Below, in pieces: positions 1 through 11,127 of a stretch of 64,000 nucleotides of DNA. Made by a program: the position numbers and the translations under genes. This DNA is from Platerodrilus igneus (lineage: Eukaryota > Arthropoda > Insecta > Coleoptera > Lycidae): NCBI GenBank assembly GCA_036346225.1, contig JARFIW010001087.1, forward strand, positions 1 through 64,000, in the 5' to 3' direction. How positions within the stretch are numbered: position 1 is the first letter of the stretch; each line of letters begins with the position of its first letter. A model generated the notes under the pieces. The model did no database searches, had not been told where the DNA came from, and saw only the letters and a program-made list of their open reading frames with translations.

Positions 1-1550
1 ACGTCACATAATTGTAAAGCGATTAGTTTGTTCTTGTTCATGTATTTTCCAACAATTTAGCATTGTACATGTAATTATGTTAAACCAGAAAAATTTTAAG
101 TCATGGGTTTTTGCGACATTCTGAGAGAAGCACATTACTGTTTGAAAAATGATTTTAAATACTAAGCACTTATGGCTTATAAAGGACCTGTTTCTAAAAT
201 CCTTGCGGTTTTAGATTTCTAGGGAAATAGTTGGTTAAAGCATATGTCATAGACGAGCAAAACAATTTAAAGTGGTTTGAGAGCTTTAAAGTATAACTTT
301 GTAAGGGATGGTCCGATTTCAAATCTGTTTGCAGATTCAAATTCTGTGTAAAATTTTAGACTAACAAGATGTATCGCATGACTAAGAAAATTTATAAGAA
401 CACTCAAAAGTCGCTACAGGTAAGAAATCTTAAATGGGGTAGCTCTCTGGGGGATGGCGCAATCTAAAAAATTCCTAAAGATTCGGGTAGCTGAGAAAAT
501 TCTAATATTGATTGATACCAAACAAGGTAGGTTTATCTCGAAAGATGCGTTGGCTAGACGAAGAAAAGTATTTGTTAGTTTTGCTTATAAAGCAAAGAGC
601 AAAATTTAGAGGTTTGAGAGCTTAAAGTGTAACTTTGTAAGGAGTAGTCCGATTTTAAATCTGTTTGCAGATTTAGATTCTGCGTAAAATTCTAAGCTAA
701 CAAGATGTATCGCGTGACTAAAAAAGTTTATAAGAACGCTCAAAAGTCGCTATAGGTAAAAAATCTTAAAATTGGGGTAGCTCCCTTGGGGGTGATGATA
801 TCTGAAAAATTCCTAGAGATTCGGGTAGCTGAGAAAATTCTAATATTGATTGATACCAAACAAGATAGGTTTATCTCGAAAGATGCATTGGCTAGACAAA
901 GAAAACTATTTGGTTCAGATGAAAGATAAAAAAATGGCTAGTCGAAGAAAACTTTTTGGTTCAGATGTGGGAGGAAATGAGGATGCTCATTTATCTCGAA
1001 ACATAAAAAAATTTAAGATAGGTTTATCTCGAAAGATGAAAATGGTTAGTCGAAGAAAACTTTTGGTCCAGATGTGTGGAAATGTGGATGCTGGTAAAAA
1101 TTTATAAGAATGCTCAAAAGTCGCTACAGGTAAGAAATCTTAAAATGAGGGTAGCTCCTTGGGGTGATGATATCTGAAAATTCTTAGAGATTCGGGTAGC
1201 TGAGAAAATTCTAATATTAATTGATACCAAACAAGATAGGTTTATCTCGAAAGATGCATTGGCTAGACAAAGAAAACTATTTGGTTTAGATGTGGAGCAA
1301 ATGAGGATGCTCATTTATCTCGAAAGATGAAAATGGTTAGTCGAAGAAAACTATTTGGTCCAGAATGTTAGCGGTAAAAAATCTTAAAATAGGTTTATCT
1401 CGTGTGTGAAATGTGGATGCTCATTTATCTCGAAAGATGAAAAATGGTTAGTCGAAGAAAACTTTTTGGTCCAGATGTGTGTGGAAATGTGGATGCTGGT
1501 GGAAATGTGGCGGTGGGTTTCTTGATTTTACCCTACTTTTGAACATCAAT
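1..1550. repeat. Nested tandem repeat array
   Basis: A unit of about 338 bp starts near 262 and again near 598; both copies run through the same landmarks (gcagatt, ctaacaagatgtatcgc, gattcgggtagctgag, ttgataccaaacaag). A third, 5'-clipped copy starts near 1098. Between and after them a shorter module, beginning tttatctcgaaagatg and continuing with gtcgaagaaaac and a gtggaaatgtggatgct block, is repeated at about 535, 871, 987, 1019, 1242, 1313 and 1425. Copies differ by substitutions and small indels, so this is an old, diverged higher-order array. The ORF across 850-1107 is just translated repeat. No gene is supported here. Confidence 0.8.
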
Positions 1551-1584
1551 AAATCAGTCACCTTTAATTTATGTCATAAATGTA

Positions 1585-1680
1585 GAACTTCAAGTTTTTA
1601 TTATTTTAACAACGATCCTAGGTCATGGATCGAAACGTAAATAAAGATGATTTTAACAACTATGAGTGGTTTAATTCCCA
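1585..1680 (+). mobile_element. Solo Penelope-type terminus with hammerhead-like core
   Basis: The block matches, almost base for base, the palindromic pair at 9412-9600. It holds TTAACAA (1606-1612), an inverted pair GATCC/GGATC around an 8-nt loop, then GAAAC (1632-1636) and GTA (1637-1639). That order is the core, stem II and cleavage triplet of a type I hammerhead as found in Penelope-like element termini. No reverse transcriptase of this family lies nearby, so it is a solo remnant. The core is degenerate, so cleavage activity is doubtful. Confidence 0.5.
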
Positions 1681-1687
1681 AAGAAGA

Positions 1688-2065
1688 TTAACAAGAACAG
1701 TATGTGGTGTTTTTTGAAATGTGGATCTTGAGTCCTTTTCTTGAAAAATAAAGATTGCAATGTGTGAATTGGACACGGTTTGGATTGATTGCAGTTCCAT
1801 GTTCCATTTGAGATGTTCTTATTATACATTTTTGACAAAAGCAATGGCAGTTATCTTCCCCCAATTTTTTAACTTCATCGTCACTTAGACCAGCACAAGA
1901 AGAATGGAACCAATTTTCGCAATTATCGCATAGAATCCATTTTTCAGAAATATTGTCGTCTTTTCGGCATGGGCATAGGCATACGTTACCGTTCATCTTT
2001 TTTCCTTGTCTCTTTTGCTGAATGTTGAGAAGGGTGTATGAAGATTTAATTATCTTCGTACTCAA
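1688..2065 (-). pseudogene. PHD-finger protein fragment, probably LINE N-terminus
   Basis: A single reading frame of 125 codons. Residues about 28-80 form a PHD finger: Cys pairs CLCPC, then CDNC, the WFHSSC His-Cys step and a final CQKC, giving C4HC3 spacing. A PHD finger usually reads histone tails or serves as a protein-binding Zn module. Downstream the protein has FTHCNLYFSRKGLKIH, which looks like a C2H2 finger missing its first Cys. A very similar finger phrase (GLKIH) occurs in the plus-strand LINE starting at 2486, so this is probably the N-terminal part of a related LINE in head-to-head orientation rather than a host gene. The first codon lies in a plausible ATG context, but no downstream partner is visible. 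Confidence 0.55.
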
Positions 2066-2485
2066 TCAACAATCCAATAGGGATCTAGAAACGGAGTAAT
2101 CGTTTTATATTTAAATGTACATTATCTTCTTTTATCATTTATAATAGATAAATTCATCAAAATATTTTGACAGCTATCACTTCAAACATAAATTTCTTAT
2201 AAAATTATAAATTAAATCTTCAAAAGCGAACACCAACGTTTGTATATAATCTTCTTATACTTATTCACAAAAACAAAAACTAATAATCTAATATGTGAAG
2301 ATAAAAACACTTATAAAAATAAAATTCGGTCAGCACACAAGTCAACTGTCAGCATCATTAATTGTTTAGTTGTTACGATTCATGTTTAAATTATTGTAAA
2401 CTGTGAAATGTTGAATAAAAATAGTCAAAAAACCTTTATATTTTAAATTTCTAACAAGCCGATATCGATCTCAAAGCAAATAAAA
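2066..2485. other. Spacer between head-to-head LINE pieces
   Basis: AT-rich, no ORF or recognisable repeat. It lies between two divergent zinc-finger reading frames and may contain the 5' UTR of one or both, including the stretch around 2330-2480 just before the plus-strand ATG at 2486. Confidence 0.4.
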
Positions 2486-5400
2486 ATGGTATCAGTCTCA
2501 AAATTTGAATGTGAAACTTGCAAAATTTTTTTTAAAAATCTCAATGGTTTAAAGATACACAATGGAAAAGTACATACAAATTCAAAAGAAACATTATCTA
2601 CTAATACTACAAATCATAATGTATCCAGCGAAGGAGGAAATATGGTAACTCAATTTGACTGTAAGTTTTGCAAAAAAATATTTTTAAACCAAAGTATATT
2701 GAAGATTCACACCAAAAAAATCCATAACTCGAATAGTAAGTCACAAACACATAAAAGCCAATTAGATATATCAAATCCCATCAATTCGGTAGATTCATAT
2801 TCAGAATGCTTTTTATTTGACAATAATTTAGCAAATTTAAAACAGTCAACAGTGGATCCCCAAAAGTGTTAGAGTTCAAGTAGTCATGCACCTTAACACA
2901 CATATAAAAGACGCTATAAACTCAAATTCAGTCACCTCTTGGAATAATCTTCTCCTTTTTACGTATAAAACTCTATCTGTCTCTCGAAGAAATTCTAAAT
3001 CTAAATTTGACAAAAACAACAAATCAATTTCCTCACGAATATTGCTAAATTTAAGACAACCAAAAATTTTTGATCCTATACCTTCTATACATTCGAAATT
3101 TAGTAACAAGGAAACCCCTTACAATATGTCTAACAGAATTGTGAACAAAGTTAGCGATCGAGATCTTCAAGGAGCAGTTAAAATTTTAAGTTCGAACGAT
3201 AGCCTAGCCCCTATTTATGAAGACACTTTCGAAAACCTGCAGAAAAAGCACCCATCTGCAAATAATTCAAAACATAAAATCGGTCATTTCCAAAATACCT
3301 TAACCATAACTGAAACAGACGTTCTACTCGCAAATCCTTTCGTACAGGATTCGCAGGTGGTCTGGACTCTCTCCGACCGACACATCTTCAAGACATTCTT
3401 AGCTTGACTTCAGATATTAGCACTCAGCCACTTTTATATTCGCTAACCTCTCTATGCAACCTTATGTTATCCAGCAATGTTAATAATAAAATTTGTCCAA
3501 TCGTCTATGGCGCATCACTCTGTGCCCTAAAAAAGGAAAACTGGGACACTAGACCAATTGCAGTAGGAAACGTATTCCGTCGTTTAGTTGCCAAAATAGC
3601 ATGTACAAAGATTAAAGACAGTCTAGGAAACTTATTTAGACCGAGGCAATTTGGCTTCGGAACACCAGGTGGTTGCGAAATTGTTGTACACTCAGCCCGT
3701 TTGTACCTAAGCTCTATATCGTCATTCAATAATAAAATCCTTTTAAAAATAGATTTTAAAAACGCATTCAACACAATACATCGAAAATTCTTTTAGATTA
3801 TGTTCATAAATACACACCTTCTATATATCCCTTTATTTGCCAATGCTACCTACAAAACAGTTTCTTAAATTTTGGCAACAAAGTCATAAACTCTGAACGA
3901 GGCGTACAGCAAGGAGATCCCTTAGACCCTCCTTTATTCTGTATAGTTATCCATAAATTAACTAAATCTCTAGATGCAGATTTCAATTGTTGGTACTTAG
4001 ACGACGGCTGCATTGGTGGAGATGTAACGTCAGGTAGCAAAGCCCTTCAAAACATAATATCTATGTCAAAAGATTTAGAATTAGAACTCAATTTTGAAAA
4101 ATGTGAGTTACTTTTAAACCATCATGACGAAATATTAATTAAACATTTCCAATCATTGGCACATGGAATTTCAATAACAAAAAAAAATAAATGGATTCTA
4201 TTGGGTACTCTATGTTTAGAATCGATGGACACCTGCCTAAACGAAAAAATTGCTTGTCTAAAACTAATATCTACCCGTTTGAAAACCTCACATTCACCTT
4301 CACACATAAGCTATTGTTTGTTAAAAAATTGTTTAGCCATTCCCAAGCTTATGTTCATGCTAAAATGTTGCCCAACATGACAAACTCCGAAATTCTTACA
4401 ACTTTTCGACGACACATTACGGGTCACAATCGAAGCAATTACCAACAATAAGTTAGAAGAACCTCAATGGCTTAAGCTTCTCTACCAATGAGTAGAGGGG
4501 GTTAAGGAATACGTCTAGCAAATTCTTTATCTTTACATGCTTTTCGATCATCTTTTAATACATCATTGTCTTTAATGAACGAAATTTTACAAGGACAATC
4601 ATCTTATTTTGATACTACATATGTTGAAAGCGAAAACCAATGGATGTCAACTACAAAACAATCCTCAATTAAACACAACAAATCTTCTCAGAATAAATGG
4701 GATAAACCAATGCTTGACATCGTTTCCAATAACTTGCTAGAATCAGCTTGCACACTAACCGATAAGGCTCACATTCAAGCAATTACCACCAAACACAGTG
4801 GAGCTTGTCTACAAATTTTACCAGTAGCTTCAATAGGTTCTTTATTAGACAATGAAACGTTTAAAATAGCTGTTGGACTTAGATTAGGAGCACAATTATG
4901 CATCGCACATACAAGTAAATCTGATTCACCAGTTAACGAAACAGGAATACACGAACTAAGTTGCCGCTTAAGTGCATGTCGTCAATCTAGACGTTATTAA
5001 ACGTGCTTTAGTTACTGCAGGCATACTAGCCATTGTAGAACCCAATAATATTTTTCGCGACGATGGGAATAGACTTAACGAAATTATTATGATTCCTTGG
5101 AAATTCGGCAAACCAGTCGTATGGGATTTTACATGTACCGATACCCTAGCCAAATCACATATAAATTCATGTGTTCTAATACTAGGTGCAACCGCTATCG
5201 TGGCAGAATCTTCAAAATTCCGAAAATATAAAACTCTATCAAACAATTACATTTTTTACCCAGTGGCAATTGAAACCCTAGGTGTATTCGGATCGCAGGC
5301 AATCGAATTTTTGAAAGATATAGGTAAGAAGATTTTTGATTCAACACATGATAACCGAGCTACCACGTTTTTTTCAAAGGATAAGTATTGAAATCCAAAG

Positions 5401-5560
5401 GGGAAATGATTTCTCAATCTTGGGAACACTACCCTCTTTACAAGTAGAAGAATTTTTCGCATCTCTATTTAAAAATAATAAAGTTATACATCCCCAAAAT
5501 CATTCAAATTTCACACATATTACTCACACTATATCCAAAAATTCATTTGCCTTAACTTCC
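2486..5560 (+). pseudogene. LINE polyprotein: C2H2 fingers, reverse transcriptase, restriction-like endonuclease
   Basis: One LINE ORF broken by frameshifts near 2875, 3370, 3795, 4485, 4970 and 5390. In order: ATG at 2486; two C2H2 fingers (FECETC and FDCKFC, each C-x2-C-x12-H-x4-H); RT palm and fingers with RPIAVGNVFRRL (about 3553), GFGTPGGCE, IDFKNAFN, GVQQGDPL (3901) and the catalytic WYLDDG (3991); a C-terminal GLRLGAQLC / LSCRLSACR zinc-knuckle region (about 4875-4980); then a restriction-like endonuclease segment ending VVWDFTC (about 5115). Such enzymes nick the target and prime reverse transcription of their own RNA. The RT YLDD box is intact, but the usual RPDG of the nuclease reads RLNE, losing a metal-binding Asp. 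The architecture is that of the R2-like, restriction-endonuclease group of LINEs; the exact clade is unresolved. The 3' limit is set where similarity fades before the USP pseudogene. Confidence 0.8.
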
Positions 5561-6348
5561 AATAACCCTGTCATTGGAACGAACATATTACAAAAATGTC
5601 CTGCACTGACCATTACAATCCCCAAAATTAATATAATCAAAAACACATTAAACAGAAAATTAATTTAAACCTCAACGAAGAAAATGTGTGCAATCTTTCA
5701 TATAACAAAACCGCTTTTAAACATTCAAAGATCAATAAAGTAACCAATGCTAGAAAATATAAAGAAAACCGAATTGTTCAAGGATACGAGGTTTAACAAA
5801 TTTCGGCAATACTTGGTTTTTTTTCAATTCAGTTATTCAATGTCTTGGACATATTTATTAAAATTACTTCCTAAAACTGTAGAGTCTGACCAATATTTTA
5901 AGTCACGTGGTGACAGACGAAACCCACACGATAAAGATTTATTAGAAGAATGACGGCCCTTAACAAACTTATTAATACAAACATTAAAAGAACTCCAAAG
6001 TGATAGACCAGAAGCATACAATCCTAGTATGCTATTTTCAAAACTTACACCACACTTACGCCACAGTTTGCCGGGGGCCGACAGTATGATTCACATGAAT
6101 TATTACAAAATGTGTTAAAAACAATACACAATGAAAACTTGAGAAGTCATCAAACAACATTACTAAAAAAATTGAAAAATAATGGTAAAACAGATAAATC
6201 ACCTTTTGAAAGTGATAAAAGAAAAACTATAAACTTTTACGAACAACAGCTACCTGAATTACTTTTCATTTCTGAACAAGTTTTTAGAGGTGTCTGTTAC
6301 ATGCCAAATTGGCAATGTAGCATTTTTAGATTTAGTTATAATTTATAA

Positions 6349-6785
6349 GTTAATTGCCACGTATTTCTAAATGAATAATGTTAACTTCCGTCCTCGCTGA
6401 CAGTCGCAGGTGCGCGAGTGCCGAAAGGGATTAAGCCACGAGACCTCGCCCAGGGAACAACTATCTAGGTGGTGTGTGTGTTTTCTTTTAGGAACAGGTA
6501 TGTAGGTTCCTGTACTTTACCTTTTATTGTACATGTTACCTTATCTCCTTTCGACCCCCTACGAGTGCAGTAGAGGTTTAGGACGGATGGAAATCTGATA
6601 TTCAACATGGCGTAACCCAACCTACAAATCACCGTTGGATCCTGAGATTAAGTTCAGAGATACCCACCCACCACGTACGTGATTTGATTTTACTTAATTT
6701 GTGCTTGCAAATTTGACTTAAATAGTGATTGCATCACTCGTAAAGCGTGGTCCGTATATGTTATAAAGTGGCGGGTAAAATATGC
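6349..6785. other. Unidentified insertion or intron inside USP pseudogene
   Basis: USP similarity stops after the VFRG box and resumes at the zinc segment near 6790. The intervening 430 bp is richer in GC than its surroundings near 6385-6480 and contains no USP codons. It could be an old intron (GAG followed by gtgtct at the left, ttacag at the right) or an inserted element. I found no clear terminal repeats or target duplication. Confidence 0.4.
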
Positions 6786-7149
6786 TGCGCGTAAGTATAA
6801 CAGATTACAGTGCCAAAATTGTTTGCATATTTCACATCGAGACGAGGTCTTTCATGATTTAAGTTTAGCAATATCAGAAAAACAATTTTCTTCAACATTA
6901 CTTAAAATAACAGAAGAATCAGACGAAGTGTACAGACAAGTAATATATAATATGCCCTTCAATATTAGCCAAGACAATGAAGTTAAAGAAAAACATCTCA
7001 GAATGTGAACCAGGTGTTGATTTAAAAGATGACACCAAAGAAAAGACATCGAAATATAAAAAAGACTTTAATTGCAGAGATTCTTGTGATATCGCCGTGT
7101 CCAGTTTCACAACCAAGCCAGTTGCTACAGATAATCCAAATTACAATTA

Positions 7150-7840
7150 AAAAAGTTAACCAAGGGCGAGTCGAGCTCGCACTATTAGGGTTCCGTACCA
7201 ATACTACACTGAGCAATCAATAAACCAAATTAAGCTGTTTTTATTTTTTATGTATATTTAAATCTTATCCAAATTTGATTGTGATAACTGAAAAATGAAT
7301 ATATTGTCCCACGTTGTACTGGTACATTAGTAAATAAGTTGTCTATTACTGTATTTAAAATTTTCTTTTCAAGCAACTATTACACTGTCAGAAGAACCTG
7401 CAGTTTTTCGATAATCTATGATTCAATAGCTACTATCCCTATTAAAATCACAATTTTAGTTTTGGAAATGTAGAACAGGGGGGGGGCGGTCGTTTTTGGC
7501 ACATTTTGAACCATATCATGAAGACTACTCGATCGAAAATTAAAAAAAATTTTTTAGAAGGCTTTTAAAATCCTCTTTCTAATGATGCCTCACGATATAT
7601 TTATTAAAACTTTTTTTCTTTTGATCGAATTAACCCCCGCCATTTTAATTTAAAATGTTTTTTTCTATTTTCTGACTGTCGATGTATGTGTGCGCCATAA
7701 AGACCTAGCATTGTGCCAAATTTCAAATGCCTACGTTACATAGTTTTCGAGAAAAACCTCTGTGACAGACGGACGGACGGACACGAGAGTGATCTTATAA
7801 AGGTTCCGTTATATCTTATAAGGTACGGAACTCTAAAAAG
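7150..7840. mobile_element. MITE-like element with gggttccgta termini
   Basis: The left boundary region has tattagggttccgtacc (7183-7199) and the right has ggtacggaactctaaa (from 7821), which are inverted copies with one mismatch over the first 15 positions. The interior contains the cagacggacggacgg phrase and a second ggttccgt. This combination recurs in insect genomes as a short non-coding repeat family (recollection, not searched). It splits the USP pseudogene between the variable central segment and the CLNHF exon, so it inserted after or during decay of that gene. It encodes nothing. Confidence 0.6.
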
Positions 7841-8447
7841 ACAAATGCTCTTTACAGTGTTGTTTAAATCATTTCATGACATGTGAGTTAATTACTGGAA
7901 ACAACCAAGTAATTTGTGATTTGTGCACAAAGAGATACAGCGGACTTGATAATAAACCTTTTTACACCAACGCGATTAAACAAGTTTTAATTTCTACTCC
8001 ACCTGCCGTTGCTAATTTTACATTTAAAGAGATTCAAGGTCTTAAAACTTCTCTCTGCAAAAGTGAATAACTATGTTGCATTTCCCACCTTATTAGATTT
8101 AGCGCCATTTTGTTCACTACAACATCAAAACATTCCAACGTCTAACTGTAATCAAACTAAAGTGTTGTATGCGCTATATGGCGTGGTTCAACATAACGGT
8201 TCAATTCATGGCGGTCATTACAACGTATACATGAAAATAAGATCTCCATTAGAAAGCGATTAAAAAAAAGGCAATTCCTATATACAAAAAAACTATTTCG
8301 TTTTCGCCATGTAAAACTAACGAAATTAACAATGAAAGTCCATTGGGAAAATGATATTATGCTAGCGATTCCTATGTCTCGGAAATACCTGAGAAAAGGG
8401 TTCTCGAGGCACAGGCATATCTACTTTTTTATGAACAACTTTTATGA

Positions 8448-8731
8448 TTTTATTTATACCAAAATTACAATTTGTACAGAAATGTCAATTTGTGAAGTTT
8501 TATATTTGATGAAAATACAAATAACTTGGTATTTAATAAAATTATATTTATACCATCAGAAAATAAATTCTAATGTGAATTGAAAAAAAATTCTACAATC
8601 ATTCAAACCTTTTGGAACTACCACTTTTACAAACAACAGCATGCAGTTTTGGGTATACAAATAAATCTTGTTATAAAATAGTTTAAATCGCGATGCCCGT
8701 TTTAGGAACAAAGGCAGACGTCTCTTTAGAG
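8448..8731. other. 3' flank of USP pseudogene
   Basis: AT-rich sequence with aataaa-like hexamers near 8533 and 8563 and a run of eight A near 8582. Consistent with a 3' UTR and short poly(A) tract of a retrocopy. No ORF of note. Confidence 0.4.
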
Positions 8732-9080
8732 CAGTAGTTCTCAACCTTATTTGGACTGCGGAATACTTTTCAATATTAATAATTGTTACCGAACACCAAA
8801 ACAGTTACAGTTATAATTTTATATAAGATTAGATTAACATTAAGGATTTACAGTTACAAATTTCCAATTAAAAAATAAAATTTACGATTGAAAAATTTGA
8901 ACAAAAAACAATTTATTTCTAAAAATTTAAACGAAAATAAAAATTCTATGGCAAATAAAATGAGTGAGAAACCTGAGCTTGTCATCTATATCAGGTCTAA
9001 TGTGCGATATAGATACCCTCATTTCATCTCCTAAATTAGTAAGTTTCGCGTTTCTTGGTTTTCATATTGGTTAAAGTTGA
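8732..9080. mobile_element. hAT-like non-coding remnant
   Basis: Starts cagtagttctcaacc (8732-8746), which matches the type of terminal sequence carried by many hAT elements, followed by ttggactgcgg. Further in, gttgagaaccct (about 9078) is an inverted echo of the same phrase. No transposase frame survives. The far end and target duplication are not clear. Confidence 0.45.
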
Positions 9081-9411
9081 GAACCCTATTTCACTTATAA
9101 ATATGGCGTGGAAAACTGTATATTGCATTTTCAGAAACAGTCGGATTTTCTTGGTGCATAAAAATGCAAAATTTTTCTGCTGGGGGTTCTGAAAATTTAA
9201 TTAAATACCATCTGTTGATAAACTCATCAACTCCTCTTCTACTAGTAAATTTGTTGCTGTTTGTTGTTGTTGACGTCAGGTAAGTATCCTAATTCGACAC
9301 ACCAAAAAAATGTTAGATGTGAATCTGATTCTTCATTTCCGTAAAAAATGTTAATTCATTTTTAAAAGTTAAAATTTTGTCTAGCACTTTACCCCTTCTT
9401 CTTAATCTTCT

Positions 9412-9600
9412 TTTGGAATTAAACCACTCATATAGTTTTTAAAATTATCTTTATTTACGTTTCGATCCATGACCTAGGATCGTTGTCAAAATAATATATA
9501 TATTTTTTTATTATTTTGACAACGATCCTAGGTCATGGATCGAAACCTAAATAAAGATGATTTTATAAAGTATAAGTGGTTTAATTCCCAAATATGATTA
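9412..9600. mobile_element. Palindromic pair of Penelope-type termini with hammerhead-like cores
   Basis: The left arm (9412-9490, minus) and right arm (9512-9598, plus) are inverted copies around an AT loop. Each has TTGACAA, a 5-bp stem GATCC/GGATC with an 8-nt loop, then GAAAC. The minus core spans 9456-9489 and ends GTA; the plus core spans 9516-9549 and has CTA where the cleavage triplet should be. The same family occurs as a solo copy at 1585-1680. Inverted termini are characteristic of Penelope-like elements. No RT lies between them, so only the termini remain. Confidence 0.6.
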
Positions 9601-9879
9601 AGAAGAATGCTAAACAAACCACAACAAACATACAGGGAGTACTTTGCCCCTTGATAAACATCTTACTACAGCATGCAATTATTGTTACTATTATTGTTAT
9701 TATGTTTTTATTATTACTAATATACAACTAATATAAAACGGCCAAATTAGCGAGGTTCGGGCTAAAGAGCCCGCTCTTACACCTAACCAGAAAACCGCAA
9801 ATAAATACAAATGGAAATTATCAATAATAGATAATAAATAAATATTATTAATATGTAGTCTAGCGAAATAACACACACA

Positions 9880-10020
9880 CGCACGCACGCACGCACGCAC
9901 GCATACACACATCCACACATCCACACATCCACACATCCACACACCTACACACCCACACCCACACACCCACACACCCACACACCCACACACTCACACACCC
10001 ACACACCCACACCCATCTAC
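9880..10020. repeat. Compound microsatellite
   Basis: An (ac)n run gives way to (gcac)n, then (atccacac)n, then (acacccac)n. The 96-codon frame across it is translated repeat and not a gene. Confidence 0.9.
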
Positions 10021-10079
10021 ACATCCCACATTGAATTTGGCCTTAGGGGATCCTGCATATCGGATTGAATTGGTGAATC

Positions 10080-11127
10080 AATTATTGATTTTGTAGTAGA
10101 TAATTATAGTAGCTTATCGGAAACCTTGATAGGGATGATGAATCTCTAATATGACGAGGGATCACATTACGATGAATAGAACCAGATATCGAGAAAGAAG
10201 TACGATAAATATGTGTGTGATGAACTAGAATCGGTAGTAAATCATTTTCTCTAGTGTTGTATAGTCGGTGGGATAGTTTTCTAAACTTAGAAGCTACGTA
10301 AAAAGGGCCATTTTCAGTAAAAAGTTTAAATAATAGTGTTGTCTGATTAAGTTTTCTACGGCTGATTAATTTTAATCAGAACAGTTTTCTGTAAAGCCGT
10401 GAAACGTGATGCGACGTTTATTAAAGGTAAATATAAACCGAATACAGCTGCTCTGCATTTTTTGTTGACGATCACTACACTCCGTAGATAGGTCATAATA
10501 AACAATATTGGCGTAATCAAAAATTGGCTGTATAAGCGCCTTCACAAGCTTTATTTTTAGTTGAACTGGCAAAAAACGCCTTAATCTTTTAAGACTGCGC
10601 AGTGAATAGAATATTTTCTTAGAGATTGCGTTTGTCTGCAGCATCCATGACAATGTAGAGTCAATGACCAAACCCATATTTTTACAAGTGTGTGAGAGCA
10701 AAATAACAGAGTCATTTAACTTCAGTGCCGGGAGGGATTGGCTGACCACTTTGTTCAATTGTTTTGAACTTTCAATTAGCATTGCTTGGCACTTATTATG
10801 ATGTATTCTAAGCATATTATCACCCCATGTTCTAATAATCGACAGGTTTAGGTTTACGAGGTCGATGGCGTTTGTAGCATCTTTAGCATAGAAATGATAA
10901 TAAATTTGGATGTTATCAGCGTAACAATGAATGGCATTTACAATTTTGTAGGGCGCTAAACATGTCTTGAATATATGTAAACAAAACAGAATTGGTCCAG
11001 ACACGCTCCCTTGAGGTACACCAGATTGCAACATTAACCATATTATGATCCACACTAAGGCTCCATACACAAACAGGTTTCTATAGTTTCGTTTTTTTAA
11101 TTCTTGGAACTTCTTAAAGTTTACCAT
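10080..11127 (-). pseudogene. LINE reverse transcriptase fragment, Jockey/CR1-like
   Basis: The frame 11127-10372 carries SGVPQGSVSGPILF and YADNIQIY, then the thumb-side phrases KNMGLVIDSTLSW and LIQPIFDYANIVYYD that follow the active site in Jockey- and CR1-type LINE proteins. The active site reads YADN, so the second Asp of YADD is lost. After a frameshift the C-terminal tail continues to about 10080 (SIHRNVIPRHIRDS and SRFPISYYNYL). The endonuclease and the RT fingers are absent, so the copy is 5'-truncated. It does not resemble the other LINE families in the window closely enough to be a copy of them. Confidence 0.8.

Larger units (their letters stand above)
5655..8447 (+). pseudogene. 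USP16/USP45-type ubiquitin C-terminal hydrolase pseudogene
   Basis: Joined frames give a peptidase C19 domain in the right order: Cys box GLTNFGNT-W-FF (5777-5812), GPLT-like start PLTNLLIQTLKEL (about 5957), QYDSHELLQ (about 6083), a C-x2-C Zn segment LQCQNC then FHDLSLAI (about 6808-6875), TGNNQVICDLC (about 7897), YTNAIKQVLIS, LILHLKRF (about 8010), the His box GSIHGGHY (about 8198) and QAYLLFYEQLL then TGA at 8445-8447. The closest family I know is USP16/45, which deubiquitinates histone H2A and other substrates. It is dead: the nucleophile Cys codon reads TGG (Trp), there is a TGA at 5951, and there are several frameshifts (for example in the ggggg run near 6070, near 6995, near 8005 and near 8260). 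Two non-USP blocks (6349-6785, 7150-7840) split it. An AATAAA-like signal and an A8 run near 8582 suggest a processed retrocopy, which is inference. Confidence 0.85.

Noticed and set aside
850..1107. 85-codon open frame
   Set aside because: It is the translated tandem repeat; the repeats shift frame between copies and no domain is seen.
9700..9990. Cys/Val/Gly-rich frame on minus
   Set aside because: Produced by the acac/caccc microsatellite.
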